Assembly: GCA_032717465.1 (NCBI GenBank)
Contig: CM064657.1
Coordinates: forward strand, 20,184,232 to 20,248,231
Direction of reading: 5' to 3'
Source of the DNA: Coenobita brevimanus
Taxonomy: Eukaryota > Arthropoda > Malacostraca > Decapoda > Coenobitidae
DNA length: 64,000 nt
Made by a program: the position numbers and the translations under genes. The notes below the pieces were generated by a model that searched no databases, was not told where the DNA came from, and saw nothing but the letters and a program-made list of their open reading frames with translations. Below are positions 22,190 to 34,802 of the stretch, one piece after another. Each line of letters starts with the position of its first letter. Position 1 is the stretch's first letter.

Positions 22190-23345
22190 CAAAATGGCGT
22201 CAATTCACCCAGCCTCGGAGTCCCCAGGGGGACCATAAATGCCCCCGCCATCTGCCCCTCTCCCGGTGACGACTCGAGGTGCCTGGAACCACTGTCTGAC
22301 TCTCTTCTTCTTCATTTCTGCAACATTCGCGGCCTTTCATCTAACTTCCGCTCTGTTGAGCACCACCTCTCCTCCTCTAAACCTCACCTTCTTTTTCTAA
22401 CGGAGACTCAGCTGTCTGAGGCAACTGACAGCAAACCCTTTTTTGTATCCTCCTACTTTCTCTATACTCATTTCAAAGCCAAAGGTGGCTGTTGTGTATA
22501 CATACGCAACGACTTATCTTGCTCTCGTGTTCCTGTACTTGATTCTTCTGAATTCTCCACTCTCTGGCTTCGGCTTTCCTGTCATTCTCTGACTAAATAT
22601 ATCTGTGCTGTTTACTTATCCCCTAATTCTACTGACTATCAAAAATTCTTCGACTATCTTACTTCTACGATGGAACACATTCTGTCCATTTCTCCTTTCT
22701 CTGAAATCTCCATTCTTGGAGATTTCAATGTTCACCACCACCTTTGGCTCTCCTCTCCTTTCACGGATCCACCTGGTGAACAAGCCTACATCTTTTCTAT
22801 CCTTAATGACCTAGAGCAGCTTGTACAGCACCCTACCATTATCCCTGACCGCCTTGGAGAGAGCTCCAACATACTTGACCTCTTCCTCACAACTAATCCT
22901 TCTGCTTACTCTGTTAATCTTTTCTCTCCGTTGGGCTCCTCCGATCACAACCTTATTACCTTAACCTGTCCTATCGCTCCAGTACGGCCTGCGGACCCTC
23001 CAGGGAAACGTCGTCTCTGGCATTTTGGAGCTGCGGACTGGGAGGCCCTCAGGCAGTACTTCTTTGATTTTCCCTGGAATGATTATTGCTTCCATGGCCG
23101 TGAGCCATCTGAGTGTGCCTTGCGCATTACGGAGGTTATTCTCTCGGGCATGGAAGCATACATTCCTTTCTCATATCCTTTGACTAACGCAAGAAAGCCT
23201 TGGTTTAATCACGCTTGTTCTAATGCTGTCCGCAACAAGGAGAAGGCCTACAAAAGGTACCGGAGCCAACCCACCCCTGAATCACATAATCTTTACGTTT
23301 CTGCCCGGAATCGTGCTAAGTCTGTTCTTCGCTCTACTAAAATAA
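22190..23345 (+). pseudogene. LINE B apurinic-type endonuclease domain
   Basis: The frame is open from upstream of 22200, and its native start is not clear. Motifs in order are [36 protein letters not shown] (metal and catalytic Asp-Asn) and [10 protein letters not shown] (catalytic Asp-His). The methionine at 22670 is internal to the domain, so a start there would remove the first half. Near 23335-23345 the frame shifts by one base and coding resumes in the frame of the RT. The domain would nick target DNA to prime reverse transcription. Confidence 0.88.
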
Positions 23346-25147
23346 TTTCATCCATACTAAATGCTCTCAACTCTCCAACTCGAATTCTTCCCGCTCCTTC
23401 TGGCACCTTGCCAAAAATCTTTCTAACAACTTTACCTCATCATCCTTCCCTCCTCTTTTCTACTCTGATGGTTCTGTAGCTATTTCTTCTACTGATAAAG
23501 CAGATCTCTTACAGACTTTCTCCTCCAATTCCACCTTAGACGATTCCAGGTGCTGTTCCTCCATCACTTCCCCCTCTGACTTCCTCATGGCTGACATTAA
23601 AATTTCTTCAGTTGATGTATTTTCTGCCATTACTGGCCTCAGTACTAACAAGGCATATGGGCCTGATGGGGTCCCTCCTGTTGTTCTCAAAAACTGTGCT
23701 TCTGTGCTTACACCCTGCCTAGGCAAACTATTTCGCCTTTGTCTGTCAACTTGTACCTTTCCTTCTGGCTGGAAGTTTGCTCTCATTCAGCCAGTCCCAA
23801 AGAAGGGTGACCACTCCCAACCCTCCAACTATCGTCCAATTGCTTTAACGTCCTGTATTTCAAAAGTTTTCGAGTCAATTCTTAATAAAAAAATTTTAAG
23901 GCATCTTTCCTATCACAACCTTCTTTCCGATCGCCAGTATGGGTTCCGTCAGGGACGCTCCACTGGCGATCTTCTCACCTACCTTTCAGACTCCTGGTCA
24001 TCCTCCTTTCGGGACTTTGGCGAAAGCTTTGCCATTGCACTTGACATCTCAAAGGCTTTCGATCGAGTCTGGCATAAATCTTTAATTTCCAAACTGCCCT
24101 CCTACGGTTTCTATCCTTCTATCTGTACCTTCATCGCTAGCTTCCTTTCTGGTCGTTCTATAGCTGCTGTCGTAGACGGCCATCGTTCTTCTCCTAGATC
24201 TATCAACAGTGGTGTTCCTCAGGGCTCTGTCCTATCACCAACTCTCTTCCTTTTATTCATCAATGATCTTCTAAGCTGTACATCTAACCCTATCCACTCA
24301 TACGCTGATGACTCCACCCTTCACCTTTCCATTCGGTTCCCGCAACGCCCATCTCAACAGTTACTTCAAGAAACAAGGGATGAGGCTATGGCACACCTAA
24401 TGTCTGACTTGGCTCATATCTCTGACTGGGGTAAAAATAATATGGTTGTCTTTAATGCTTCTAAGACTCAGTTCTTACACATATCAACCCGACAAAATCT
24501 TCCACAGGTATACCCACTAATGTTTAATAATATTCAGATTAATCCTGCATCATCCTTGAACATGCTTGGGGTTTCATTTACTCGGGACTTATCTTGGAAA
24601 GATCATATTACATCTCTTGTAAAATCTGCTTCCAAGAGATTGGGTGTGCTAAGCCGACTCCGCTCTTTCTTTACCCCTGCACAATTGTTGACTCTATACA
24701 GGGGTTTTATCCGCCCCTGTGTGGAGTACAACTCTCATGTGTGGGGAGGCTCCCCACATACAGCTCTTCTCAATAGGGTGGAGTCAAAGGCTTTTCATCT
24801 CATTAACTCTCCTCCTCTTACTGACTCCCTTCAACCTCTGTCTCTTCGCCGCACTGTTGCATCTTTATCTCTTTTCTATCGCTACTTTAATGGTCACTGC
24901 TCCTCTGAACTGTCTGCTTGCATTCCTCCACCTCTACGACGGGCGCGTAGCACCCGTCTGGCAGCAAACTCTCATCCCTTTTCTGTCCAACTCTCTAATG
25001 CAGAGAGTTAACCGTTACTCCCAGTGTTTCATTCATGCAACAGGTCAGCTCTGGAACTGTCTCCGTTTGTCTGTATTTCCTCCTGCCTATGATCTCCAGT
25101 CTTTCAAACGCAGTGTGTCCAGGCATCTCAAAATGATCGGATCTTGA
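23345..25147 (+). pseudogene. LINE B reverse transcriptase
   Basis: From 23345 the RT frame runs open to 25011. The methionine at 23587 is only an internal start. Motifs are AYGPDGVPPVVLKN, KKGDHSQPSNYRPIALTS, QYGFRQGRSTGDLL, LDISKAFDRVWHKSL, SGVPQGSVLSPTLFL and catalytic SYADDSTLH near 24300. After it come ASSLNMLGVSFTRDLSW and RPCVEYNSHVWGG. A small frame change near 25003 moves the last 45 residues (QLWNCLRLSVFPPAYDLQSF) to another frame ending at 25147. It is otherwise better preserved than the copy at 17.3 kb. Confidence 0.92.
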
Positions 25148-25233
25148 ATTTGGCTCTCTATTGTATTTTGTTTTTCTCTTGGAGGGAACTGTTACTGCGG
25201 GCTCATGGCCTTTGGTTCCTTCTTCCTCGCATA

Positions 25234-25984
<751 letters not shown>

Positions 25985-26064
<80 letters not shown>

Positions 26065-26110
26065 ACATGAATAATTATAATATATATATATGTATCTTGA
26101 ATGATGAATA

Positions 26111-26205
<95 letters not shown>

Positions 26206-26215
26206 CGCGCACGCA

Positions 26216-26252
<37 letters not shown>
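25985..26252. repeat. (AT)n and (GT)n microsatellites with RTE-tail motifs
   Basis: AT covers 25985-26062 and 26117-26203, and GT 26218-26252. Between them, ATGAATAATTATAATATA motifs at about 26066-26118 match the tail sequence at 20.8 kb. Confidence 0.92.
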
Positions 26253-26255
<3 letters not shown>

Positions 26256-27118
26256 CAGTACTTATACGCCATGTATTTTCGTGATACTGTCAGTGTAGGC
26301 AGCACGCACGCACTGAATTAGTAATGGTGACTTCTTTTTCTCGCCATAAATTTCCTAGGACATTATAATGAGACATGGGAGTTTTCGTGATTCCCTCTGT
26401 AAAGTCAGCACGAATGTGCACAAAGAACGATAATTTTTTACTATACACGATGTTATTTTTTAGCATGATAGTTAAGGTTTCACATCATTTTTACGTAAAA
26501 ATGAGATCAAGTGATGATGCTTGTGACTGTTTTACCTCGGGGTTTTTCATGAACACCCAGAGCTTATTCAGCTGAATAGAACCGTACGTCGTCAGCTAGA
26601 ATAAAATTCTAGAGCTTCGTGGCTGTGAGAGGATATTGTGGCAGTATTAACACTCTCAGACTCCCATACCGTTTCTTAGCTGGATAAAATTATTTGTGAC
26701 AGCTGTAGTAAAACAAAGAAGTCGCGGCCATGACTGCATTAATCATAAAGTAACATTTTTTTTTTTTACATAAACATCACAGGACTTTGGGCTGTACTCT
26801 GCACAACACTGTTTTCTCAGCGATTTATTGTACAGATTACACCATGGTGATATGTTTTTTGCTATCTTTATATTTCTAGAATTAACATAGCATCAGTAAC
26901 GGGTAAGACTGTGAAAAAGTGGAATATGAGGAATAAATAGCTGAGAAAGAAGTGCTATGAAACATTGAAAGACACCTAGTTTACGATCCCTTCTCAGAGA
27001 CTTTCGTAATATTCAAAATATCACGAACGCACACCAAGAGTAATCAAATTTTGCTTGATTATTTTGGGGACTCATCTCACTAATCCCTACTCTATAGTTT
27101 AAGGTGAAGTGGCAATTT
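26253..27118. other. Unassigned DNA, no gene seen
   Basis: There is no credible coding frame. The phrase TTCGTGATTCC with a nearby CACAAAGA (26382-26430) recurs in drifted form near 41430-41485 and 41715-41745, so an old repeat may lie here. Confidence 0.5.
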
Positions 27119-27200
27119 TGGTTATGATGATGATGATGATGTTAATAATGATGATGATGATGATGATGATGTTAATAATGATGATGATGATGATGATGAT
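27119..27200. repeat. (GAT)n repeat with GTTAATAAT interruptions
   Basis: Two tandem blocks of GATGATGAT..., each preceded by GTTAATAAT. Confidence 0.9.
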
Positions 27201-27389
27201 ATCTATAAATTCGTGACGTCTTATTCATTTTACACCTGTCTTTCATTAACCACTAAGAGTAATTTAATTACATCTTTGACAAATTTCATTTGACATTACC
27301 TCAAGACAGGGATTTCCATGACCGGTTTTAATAAAGACAACACAAACACACTTTTATTTGAAGTAATTACCGCTGTGTACTGAAGGAAA

Positions 27390-27655
27390 GGGGGGAGGAA
27401 GACGCCATACACTCTCTTCTTGTTATGCAACAGGTAACCATTTAATACGCTGAGTGGTAAACATACAACCAATATACACCTGGTGATCTCATGGATATCG
27501 TATCCTAACAGGATGTGGCCTATAAGGGTTGACATTCAAAGGGTGATTCGGGTTTATTGCTTATATAATGCCAGTCATATCACTCGCCCTATGCCGGGAT
27601 TAAGTAGCCTGGCACCGAACCCCTCCGTTACTGATAGGGTAATAAACAGTGGATG
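27390..27655 (+). mobile_element. Old, diverged SINE family 1 copy
   Basis: Shared landmarks in order are CAACAGGTAACCATTTAATA, GCTGAGTGGTAAACATACAA, a CCTGGTGATCTCATGG block where the tRNA-like part lies, GTTTATTGCTTATATAATGC, and GCCTGGCACCGAACCCCT. Divergence is high, and one side of the hairpin is lost. Confidence 0.6.
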
Positions 27656-27708
27656 ACGGATCGGTAGTATTTATTTATTACACCGTACTCGGTTACGTGG
27701 GGACGTAC

Positions 27709-27710
<2 letters not shown>

Positions 27711-27755
<45 letters not shown>
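27711..27755. repeat. (GT)n microsatellite
   Basis: A simple GT tract directly followed by old repeat D2. Confidence 0.95.
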
Positions 27756-27756
<1 letters not shown>

Positions 27757-28060
27757 CGTAAATTGGTCTGGTTTTTGGTCCGTTTTTGTGTCTGCCCCTG
27801 TCTGCCTCTGTCTGTGTTTTGGCAGTAGGACTGACCCTTTTGACTGATTCTGACCAAACTTGGTGGAAGGGTTAACAGATAACCAAAGTTAGTTCAAACG
27901 GTTTTAATCCGATTTAATCAAATTTGATGGAAGGGTTAAAAATCGGGAAATATGGAGATTCAGTTATGAGAAAAATTTATTAAAGGCGAAGGTCACAGAA
28001 AAAGTTGAAACAAAAATGGCGCAGGTGTTGCACTATCTGAGTATTCCTTGTTTATATATT
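27756..28060. repeat. Old dispersed repeat D2
   Basis: After the GT tract come GTCTGCC/GTCTGTG words. Then come two drifted copies of a phrase with ACGGTTTTAATCC, GATTTAATCAAATTTG and TGGAAGGGTTA, followed by AAGGTCACAG. The same phrases recur at 28740-29400 and, more distantly, 59070-59300. It is non-coding and has no recognisable ends. Confidence 0.6.
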
Positions 28061-28243
28061 TGTCTGGTTAGATCTCATTGGTGTATCTCTCACTGTAGGA
28101 ACAACATGAACAGAGAGTAATTCTGTTTTTGTTGTTATCCGGTGTGTATTTGCCTCTTTCTGTACTTTTATGTATAAAATCATAGAACCTTACATCAACC
28201 ACGGGACTCTAACATCATGGATCATATTGAATGGACAATATTT

Positions 28244-28378
28244 TTCTGATGGGGGACATTATCATTCTGAAGGGGCAGTATCGTTCTGATGGGGTAGTAT
28301 CATTCTGAAGGGACAGTACCATTCTGAAGGGGCAATATTATTCTGGAGTGACAGAGTCTTTCTGAAGGGGCAGTATGA
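28244..28378. repeat. 19-bp minisatellite, seven units
   Basis: The units resemble TTCTGAAGGGGCAGTATCA; the first is 21 bp and the others are 19 bp with point changes. There is no frame continuity, so it is not a coding repeat. Confidence 0.9.
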
Positions 28379-28397
28379 ACTCACAGTGTTTTAGTTC

Positions 28398-28432
28398 TTG
28401 TAATAATAATAATAATAATAATAATAGTGTTA

Positions 28433-28469
<37 letters not shown>

Positions 28470-28470
28470 T
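28398..28470. repeat. (TAA)n then (TTA)n, self-complementary
   Basis: AATAAT repeats are followed, after a short GTGTTATTG spacer, by TTATTA repeats. The two halves could pair into a hairpin. Confidence 0.9.
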
Positions 28471-28653
28471 GAGGCATTAGGAACCCTGTAAGTCAGTTGT
28501 GTAGGAAATCACGTGTCACAGACAGACGTTTACTCATGACTGGTTTCGTACAGTGGCTTTTCCAGAGGAGCTGAACTTTTCTTGAACTTACCCTCCAAAT
28601 CACAGTGTTATAATTTTGGCAGTGCACGCTATACCGTTGTGCGAATTTCTACT

Positions 28654-28655
<2 letters not shown>

Positions 28656-28736
<81 letters not shown>
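28656..28736. repeat. (GT)n followed by (GA)n
   Basis: A GT tract of about 55 bases merges into a GA tract of about 26. Confidence 0.95.
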
Positions 28737-29460
28737 ACGCAACATTTTAAATCCAGTTTTATCAAAACTTGAAGGAAATGTTGAAGGTCAGCAAAGGGGT
28801 TGACCATTTTTTTTCAATAATGGGAGAAAAGGTAACGTCACAAAGTATGAACCAGGAGGGTTAACTTATTTTGTTTTATTCGCTTTATATTAAACGTGGC
28901 AGAAGAGATAACGGCAAGGCAAGAAAGGAGGGAGTATTGAGAATAATAATTGGTCAATGGTCAAGACCACAGGCCAAGGCCAAATTTCAGCCCTTGTGTC
29001 TGTGTCTGTGTGAACAAGCTGACTAGAACGGTTTTGATCTCATGTGAATTACAGTAGGTGGAAAAGCCAAGTATCTGACCTGTTGATTTTAAGGTCAAGG
29101 GTCTTGGTCATATAGCAAGGTCAATATAAGCATTTTTCTCGACAGACCAAGGTTTGTGACAGAGGTCTGGGTAAGGAAAGGAAAAACGGATTCAGTTTTG
29201 AGAATAATTAGTCAAACGACATAGTCATAGGGAAAGGTCAAACGCCAAGAGCTTAGGTAAGTTCGACTCAAACAGCTGTTGTCCGACTTGACCCAAATTT
29301 GTTGGAAGAGTGAAGGGTCAGACAAGTATGAAGTAATTCGATTTTGGGAGCAATCCGCCGAAGATGAAAGTCACAGGGCAAAGTCAAATTTCTGGATATT
29401 AGGTGAAATGATAGGTGATGGTGTTGCACATTCTGAAAGCTTTTTATTATTGTTACTGAT
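28737..29460. repeat. Tandem-like old repeats of family D2
   Basis: Three drifted blocks (about 28745-28870, 29020-29230 and 29265-29400) share ACGGTTTTGATC-like, AAATTTGTTGGAAG-like, ATTTTGGGAG-like and GTCACAGGGCAA-like phrases in the same order, at a spacing of very roughly 200-300 bp. No gene is seen. Confidence 0.55.
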
Positions 29461-29499
29461 CTCCACCCATTACCATGGATGGACCCTTTGAAGCCATCA

Positions 29500-29502
29500 T
29501 TA

Positions 29503-29554
<52 letters not shown>

Positions 29555-29665
29555 GTTGTTGTTTTTATAATAATATATAATAATAATTATTATCTCCTCA
29601 CCCTGCCCAAAGGTGGGAAAGGAAGTCCGGATAATGATGATTATTATTATCATTATTATTATTAC
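29500..29665. repeat. (TTA)n microsatellites around a repeat-4 fragment
   Basis: TTA repeats cover 29500-29560 and 29638-29665. Between them, at about 29590-29634, is CTCACCCTGCCCAAAGGTGG to AAGTCCGGATA, the 3' end of repeat family 4 (other copies near 38512 and 63520). Confidence 0.8.
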
Positions 29666-29812
29666 AGTAAATGCCATTCATTACTTGCATGTCATTATAG
29701 GCTATATATACTATATGGGTATGTTAGTAATAATAACTGTATTTTCATTTGTAGTTTAGTAACACCTTGCAAAAGTTGTCAGTTCTTAGATCGTTCTTGA
29801 ATATGTTTTGTA

Positions 29813-30252
29813 GTTGTAGGTGGGGGGCGCTCACCATCCACTCACTCAGTGTAGTGCTGCTCTCGGGTGACTGCCCTTCCTCTCTTCCTTCCTTCTTTCC
29901 TTCCTTCCTCTTATGTCTTTCTTTCCTTAATTCTTTCCACTTCCTTCTTTCTAGGGGTGACTCTACACTGAGTGACAAGCCAAATGGTTTCTCGTACACC
30001 AGGAAACCATTTACTACGCCGGGTGGTAACCATATAACCAAATTATGGCGCCTGATGGTTTAATGGGTAATTAAGGCGCTCCAATTGGATTGAGCCGATG
30101 CAGGTTTATATCCAAGGGATGGTTGGGGAGTATTGCTCATGTAATGCCACTCAGGGAAGACTGAGGCTGGTCACTCTCATCTTAAATGTCAGGACCAACG
30201 TGCCTAGCCCCGGGTTCCTACGCTTTTCATGGGGAAACAGGATTGGATGATG
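29813..30252 (+). mobile_element. SINE family 1, copy c
   Basis: It is collinear with copy b: a GTAGGTGGGGGGCGCTCACC start, a CTTCCTT-rich part and a hairpin region at 29982-30012 with two arm mismatches. The tRNA-like GCGCCTGATGGTTTAATGGG and the ending GATTGGATGATGATAATGAT follow. The 3' tail here is (GATGAT)n rather than (AT)n. Confidence 0.75.
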
Positions 30253-30397
30253 ATAATGATGATGTAAACAAATCCTGACTTGTTTTGATTTGTCTAGTGC
30301 AAATGGGCCACCATGTTGTTAATATAAACACCATGGACTCAGGGGAGTGGCCGAGGTACAGTAATATATTTCAATAAATCTGTATTTACCTGTGATG

Positions 30398-30674
30398 TAT
30401 GCTTGTAGTAAGATACATAAATGATGTATCATAATGTTAAGACATAACTATGGAAGAATTAGCATGTTTTATTGGTGATGTTATACAGAATAAGAAGTTA
30501 ATGTTTGCGTTTGTTTTTTAGATAAGGAATTATTATTTTTCAGTTGTACGGGATTGAGCCAGGCATTGATCGGGATTGAACAGAATAAAAAGATGTAGAT
30601 CAAGAAATAAAATGTCAACAAAGCATCCTAGTAATTTCCCTGTAAAGCCCCTATTGCCTTACCAACCTGGTAAA
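30398..30674 (+). repeat. 5' LTR of the BEL/Pao element (alignable part)
   Basis: It aligns to 37816-38067 from TATGCTTGTAGTA to TTTCCCTGTAA and CTGGTAAA, with indels in the middle. Divergence is well above that of the gypsy LTRs at 10.5 kb, consistent with an older insertion. Confidence 0.75.
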
Positions 30675-31054
30675 GTAAAATTCGACCTGCAAGTTAGCAG
30701 CACTTGGGGCATGAAGTATGAGCAAGGGATAAGGCGACCACAAGAATTCCTGCAATCAACACAGGCAACAGATAAGTGCAAAGGATTTCCCTGCTAAACT
30801 TGTCCCTCTATGATGCAGTTCACAACAATGTCGTGAATCTGAGAAAACACTCCTGGCTGCCTGAGAATAACTTCTAGAACTTTTGTGCACAAGTTTTGCT
30901 GACACCAGTGGACTGAAGAATCTCCGCTGATCACTGAAAACTCTTCATTCTCCTAACTTCACCTACAGCCAGAGGGAACAATCGAATACAAATACGTATA
31001 CATTTAATGTTAGAATGTTCATGTTAGGTAGAGTATATAGAGATAGCTGTAATA

Positions 31055-32640
31055 ATGAGTTGTACTGAACAAGCTGTAAGTGACCAGCCCCAGTTTACGG
31101 AGATAAATGAGGATAAAGCCGTAAGTGACCAACCCCAGCCTACTGAGGCTAATGAGGAAGAGAAGAGTGCCAGACAAAGGTATTTAACAGAGAAAGGGCG
31201 TGAGTACCAAATAACAGTGTTCAAAGAGGTTAGCATCATCAAAGGGCGTGATTATCAAATAACAGTGTTCAAAAAGGTTGGCATTATCTAGGGACGCATG
31301 GATAAAAGTGTTAAATGATGTACTGTCTAGTATATATGATGTTGTAAGTTTGGGTCAGCTTAAAGTTCACTTAAATGCAGAATAGTTGCAGTTTAATGAA
31401 GTAGTAAATGCATTTCACAGGCTAATGGAAGCAGATCCAAGCTTACAAGTAAAATTATCACAGGAGTTATTAGGAGAGAAAAAAGTGCACATTGCTTTCG
31501 TAAATAGGATTGATAGTAAAATGAATGAAGTGATGCAGGGCACAAAATCAGTAAGGTGTAAAGCTTAAGTGTCCACGGTCTGCTAAATCACAAAGTAGTA
31601 AAGCTTCAGAGCATTCATATAATACTAATAGATCTTATCAAACTACAACCAAAAGGGAGCAGGTAAATGCTAAACTAGCGAGGCCGAAAGTTGAGCAACA
31701 GTTTCAAGAAAAGGAAATAGAGCATCAGAAATTCTTGCAAGAAAGGGAAATGGAGTCTCAGAAGCTAAAGCAGGAAAAGGAACACGAGTATAAAAGAATT
31801 CTTTTAAAAAAAGAATTGGCTGCTACTGAAGCAGAGCTAATTGCTGTAAATGCAAAGGAAGATCAGCAGGTAGATTTGCCTAAAAGCATTGAAGAAGTAC
31901 ATAGTAAAGAACAGCATTTTCAATAAATTCTTTGAATCTAAAGGACTGACAGAAAATGAGAAAATCAAACCTAATGTGTTAGAACCAAAAGAGACTGTCA
32001 AAGATTCATCTGTTTCTGGCTTGTGTGAATTGGAAAAAGAAGTGTCCAAACTAAATCACACTTTCTTGCACGTGAGTTCAAAGATTAACCCATATGCCAA
32101 GAGTTTTAAACCAGAATTGGAACTGAAACAGTCACAGTCATCAGTTAGGCACGATAGACCAAGTGGACATGAGTATGTTAAAATGAGTGTTACGTATTTT
32201 GTCATAAAAAACACACAAGTGAATTGCCTTGGCCAGAGCCAGACATTTTCATAGAAGATTTATTGGAGTTTCCAACCTGGATCAAGAATTTTGAGATTTT
32301 TATTGAGCCATGAGTAACAAATCATGCAGAGAAACTTTTCTATCTAGGAAGGTATACTAATGGGAGAGCTAAAGAAGCCATTAGAGGACTTTTTATGTAT
32401 CCATAAAGAAGAAGCTCTCAGTATGGCTAAAAGTATATTGAAGGATAGATTTGGTACCGAGTTCATAATGGCCAATGCATATAGTAGAAAATTAAATGAG
32501 TGCCCAAAGATCTCAAATAATGATGGTCAAGCACTACAGGATTTATATGACTTCTTCCAGAACTGTTTGACAATAACAAATTCAACAGAATTTCTTTGTT
32601 TTAAATGATCCTTAACGAACTAGCAAAATCTTACAAAAGT
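31055..32640 (+). pseudogene. BEL/Pao gag remnant
   Basis: A start at 31055 (MSCTEQAVSDQPQ) leads to TEKGREYQITVFKE, a typical BEL/Pao gag opening. Two in-frame tandem duplications occur: 45 nt (31073-31117 and 31118-31162) and 48 nt (31196 and 31244). The frame ends at 31291, and later pieces appear in other frames. They are a Lys/Glu-rich coiled segment at 31735-31926, a linker at 31889-32254 (PYAKSFKPELEL) and the capsid-like KEALSMAKSILKDRFGTEF region at 32360-32608. The role would be particle assembly; no intact gag can be made. Confidence 0.75.
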
Positions 32641-32949
32641 TACCCCCACCTTTAATCGATAGATGGAATTCAAGAGTCCACAATTGATTCTCCACAAGTG
32701 CGGAATACCCTCCCATTTTGTCTTTTGTCAATTCATGGCAAACGAGGCAAAGTTTGTCATCCAATCTCTTCTTATAGTACAGAAATGGCAATGAGTCAAA
32801 AGCTTAACACAGCAACTTCAAAAGGAAAAAGGAAGGTAAAGCAGAAACAAACAGATATGGGCTAAGAATATTGTAACCATCGCAAATAGAGTGAAAGAAG
32901 CACAGGCATGAAAGAATAAAGAGGACAAAGATGACAACAACAAAACATC

Positions 32950-33760
32950 AAAAGACCACAATGTATGTACTGCAAAGGACATGAACTGGACACATGTAAA
33001 AAGTTCAGTAAGCTCAACAATAAGGAAAAATTAGAATACGTACAGAAGCCATTTATCTTCAGGGGTTGTTTAAAGCATGGACACGTGAAAAACTATAAAA
33101 GATGGGTAACATATGTAGTATGTAAGAGACATCATCCAACATCTCTTCATGAAGCCATACTTGAAAGAATCAAAGAGAAGGAAGCTGAGAAATCAGAAGA
33201 ATCCAAGACAAATGAGGACTCTGCTCTCTCAAATAGAATCAAAATCAACAGGTCATTCGTAGGAGATACACACAGCATGAGTGTTCCAGTGCGGCTGTAC
33301 CAAAACAGTAATGTGTCAGAGTCTTGATTTGTGCCTTATCAGGCGATCAGTCTGATGTCTGCTTTATCAAAAAATACTACTCTAGACAAAGTTAAAGCAT
33401 CAGGACCATAGCTATATCTTCAGTTAGCTACAGTGATGGGAGAAGATACTGTGCTTTGTACCAATGCACAGAGGTTTTTGGTAAAATGAGTATATGAACA
33501 GAAAGAAGCGTTACTTCCCTATATATACTCTTGAGAACATAACCAGCCAAACGAGACCAGATGCCAAGACCCGACACTGCAGACAATTGGCCACATTTGA
33601 AAGGAATAGCAGACAAACTGATGCCATATGACTCTAACATAGAAATTGGTCTCATCATAATACTTAGCTGTACTAAACCACTGAAGCCAAAGGAAATTAT
33701 CCCTGGATATGAAAACGATCCTTTTGCTAGAATGGCAGAGTTATAATGGAGTATAACTGG
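32950..33760 (+). pseudogene. BEL/Pao nucleocapsid knuckles and protease remnant
   Basis: The frame at 32965-33327 carries two cysteine-rich segments: CKGHELDTCKKF and, after a linker, RGCLKHGHVKN followed by VVCKRHHPTSLHEA. Several expected Cys are replaced (for example NYKRWVTYVVCKR). The protease region follows (VPVRLYQNSN, then phrases in other frames near 33340-33480) but I cannot see an intact Asp-Ser/Thr-Gly site. A last segment at 33561-33746 (WPHLKGIADKLMPYDSNIEI to IIPGYENDPFARM) is the conserved linker ahead of RT. Confidence 0.7.
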
Positions 33761-33815
33761 AAAAGTCTGTGGTGACGGAAGTACAGCAGATGACATTGTA
33801 CAGGTACACAGAACT

Positions 33816-34770
33816 GTGGCCCAAGACGCAGTCATCAATAATGAAAAGGAAGTTAATTTCCTTATTGTTCTAACCCATGTAAAAGAAGTTATCAACCTTC
33901 AGCAAATCAAGAAAATGTTTGAGCTGGATTTTACTGACAAACAGATAGATGACGTTCCCATCTCTTGTGAAGACACTCTTCAAGACAAAAATAATAGAGG
34001 GAATACACTGTACCAGCCAGAAGAACATTATGAGATGCCACTTCCTCTCAAGAAAGAAAATGTCAAGTTTGAAAACAGCAAAGATTCAGCTGTTTACAGA
34101 CTAGATAGATTGAAAAGAAAGCTCAAAATGACAAGAAATATTATCAAGATTATGTGAAGTCTATGCAAGACCTGATAACCCAAGGGTATGCAAACGCAGT
34201 TCCAGCAAAGGAGTTGGCCAGAGCAAATGGGTTTGTCTGGTGCGTACCTCGTCATGCGGTGTATCATCCAAAGAAACTTGGCAATTCAAGAGTAATATTT
34301 GACTGCAGTGCTAGCTACAACAAAACAGTCACTAAATAGTCACTTATTGCAAGGGTCAGACCTCACAAACAGTCTCACTGAAGTGCTATGCAGACTTTGC
34401 CAAGAAGAGGTATCATTTGTATGTGATATTTCTGCAGTGTATCATCAGGTGCATGTGTCTCCTGAACACAAAGACTTGCTACGCCCTTTATGGTGGAAAA
34501 TTGGAGATCTGGATGAAGAAGTGATCGAATATAGTTTGACTGTACACTTGTTTGGAGCCACTTCATTGCCAAATGTTGCAAAATTCACATTTTAGTGAAA
34601 ACAGCTGATGATACTGAGCCTCAGTTTGGATCTGATGCAGCTAATTTTGTCATAAATGATTTTTATGTACCCTACCTACGGCAGCTGAAGTTGTCCAACT
34701 GATTAATAGAAGTAAGGCAATGCACATGAAAGGAGGCTTCAAGCTTCATAAGTTCTTGTCCAACAGAAAG

Positions 34771-34802
<32 letters not shown>

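Larger units (their letters stand above)
21958..25233 (+). mobile_element. LINE family B, longer copy (EN and RT)
   Basis: The unique sequence starts right after the giant microsatellite. A probable 5' UTR is followed by one endonuclease-RT coding region in two main frames and a short 3' UTR that ends CTTCCTCGCAT before (AT)n. I see no ORF1. The RT pattern (SYADDSTLH, GVPQGSVLSPTLF, LDISKAFDRVWH) places it in the broad Jockey/CR1/I assemblage; I cannot fix the clade. Confidence 0.85.

Noticed and set aside
28244..28378. CRISPR-like array
   Set aside because: Units are contiguous without unique spacers, and the setting is an animal genome; it is a minisatellite.
33428..33895. 155-residue minus-strand frame in the BEL/Pao element
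   Set aside because: It is antisense to the protease-RT linker remnant and shows no domain of its own.
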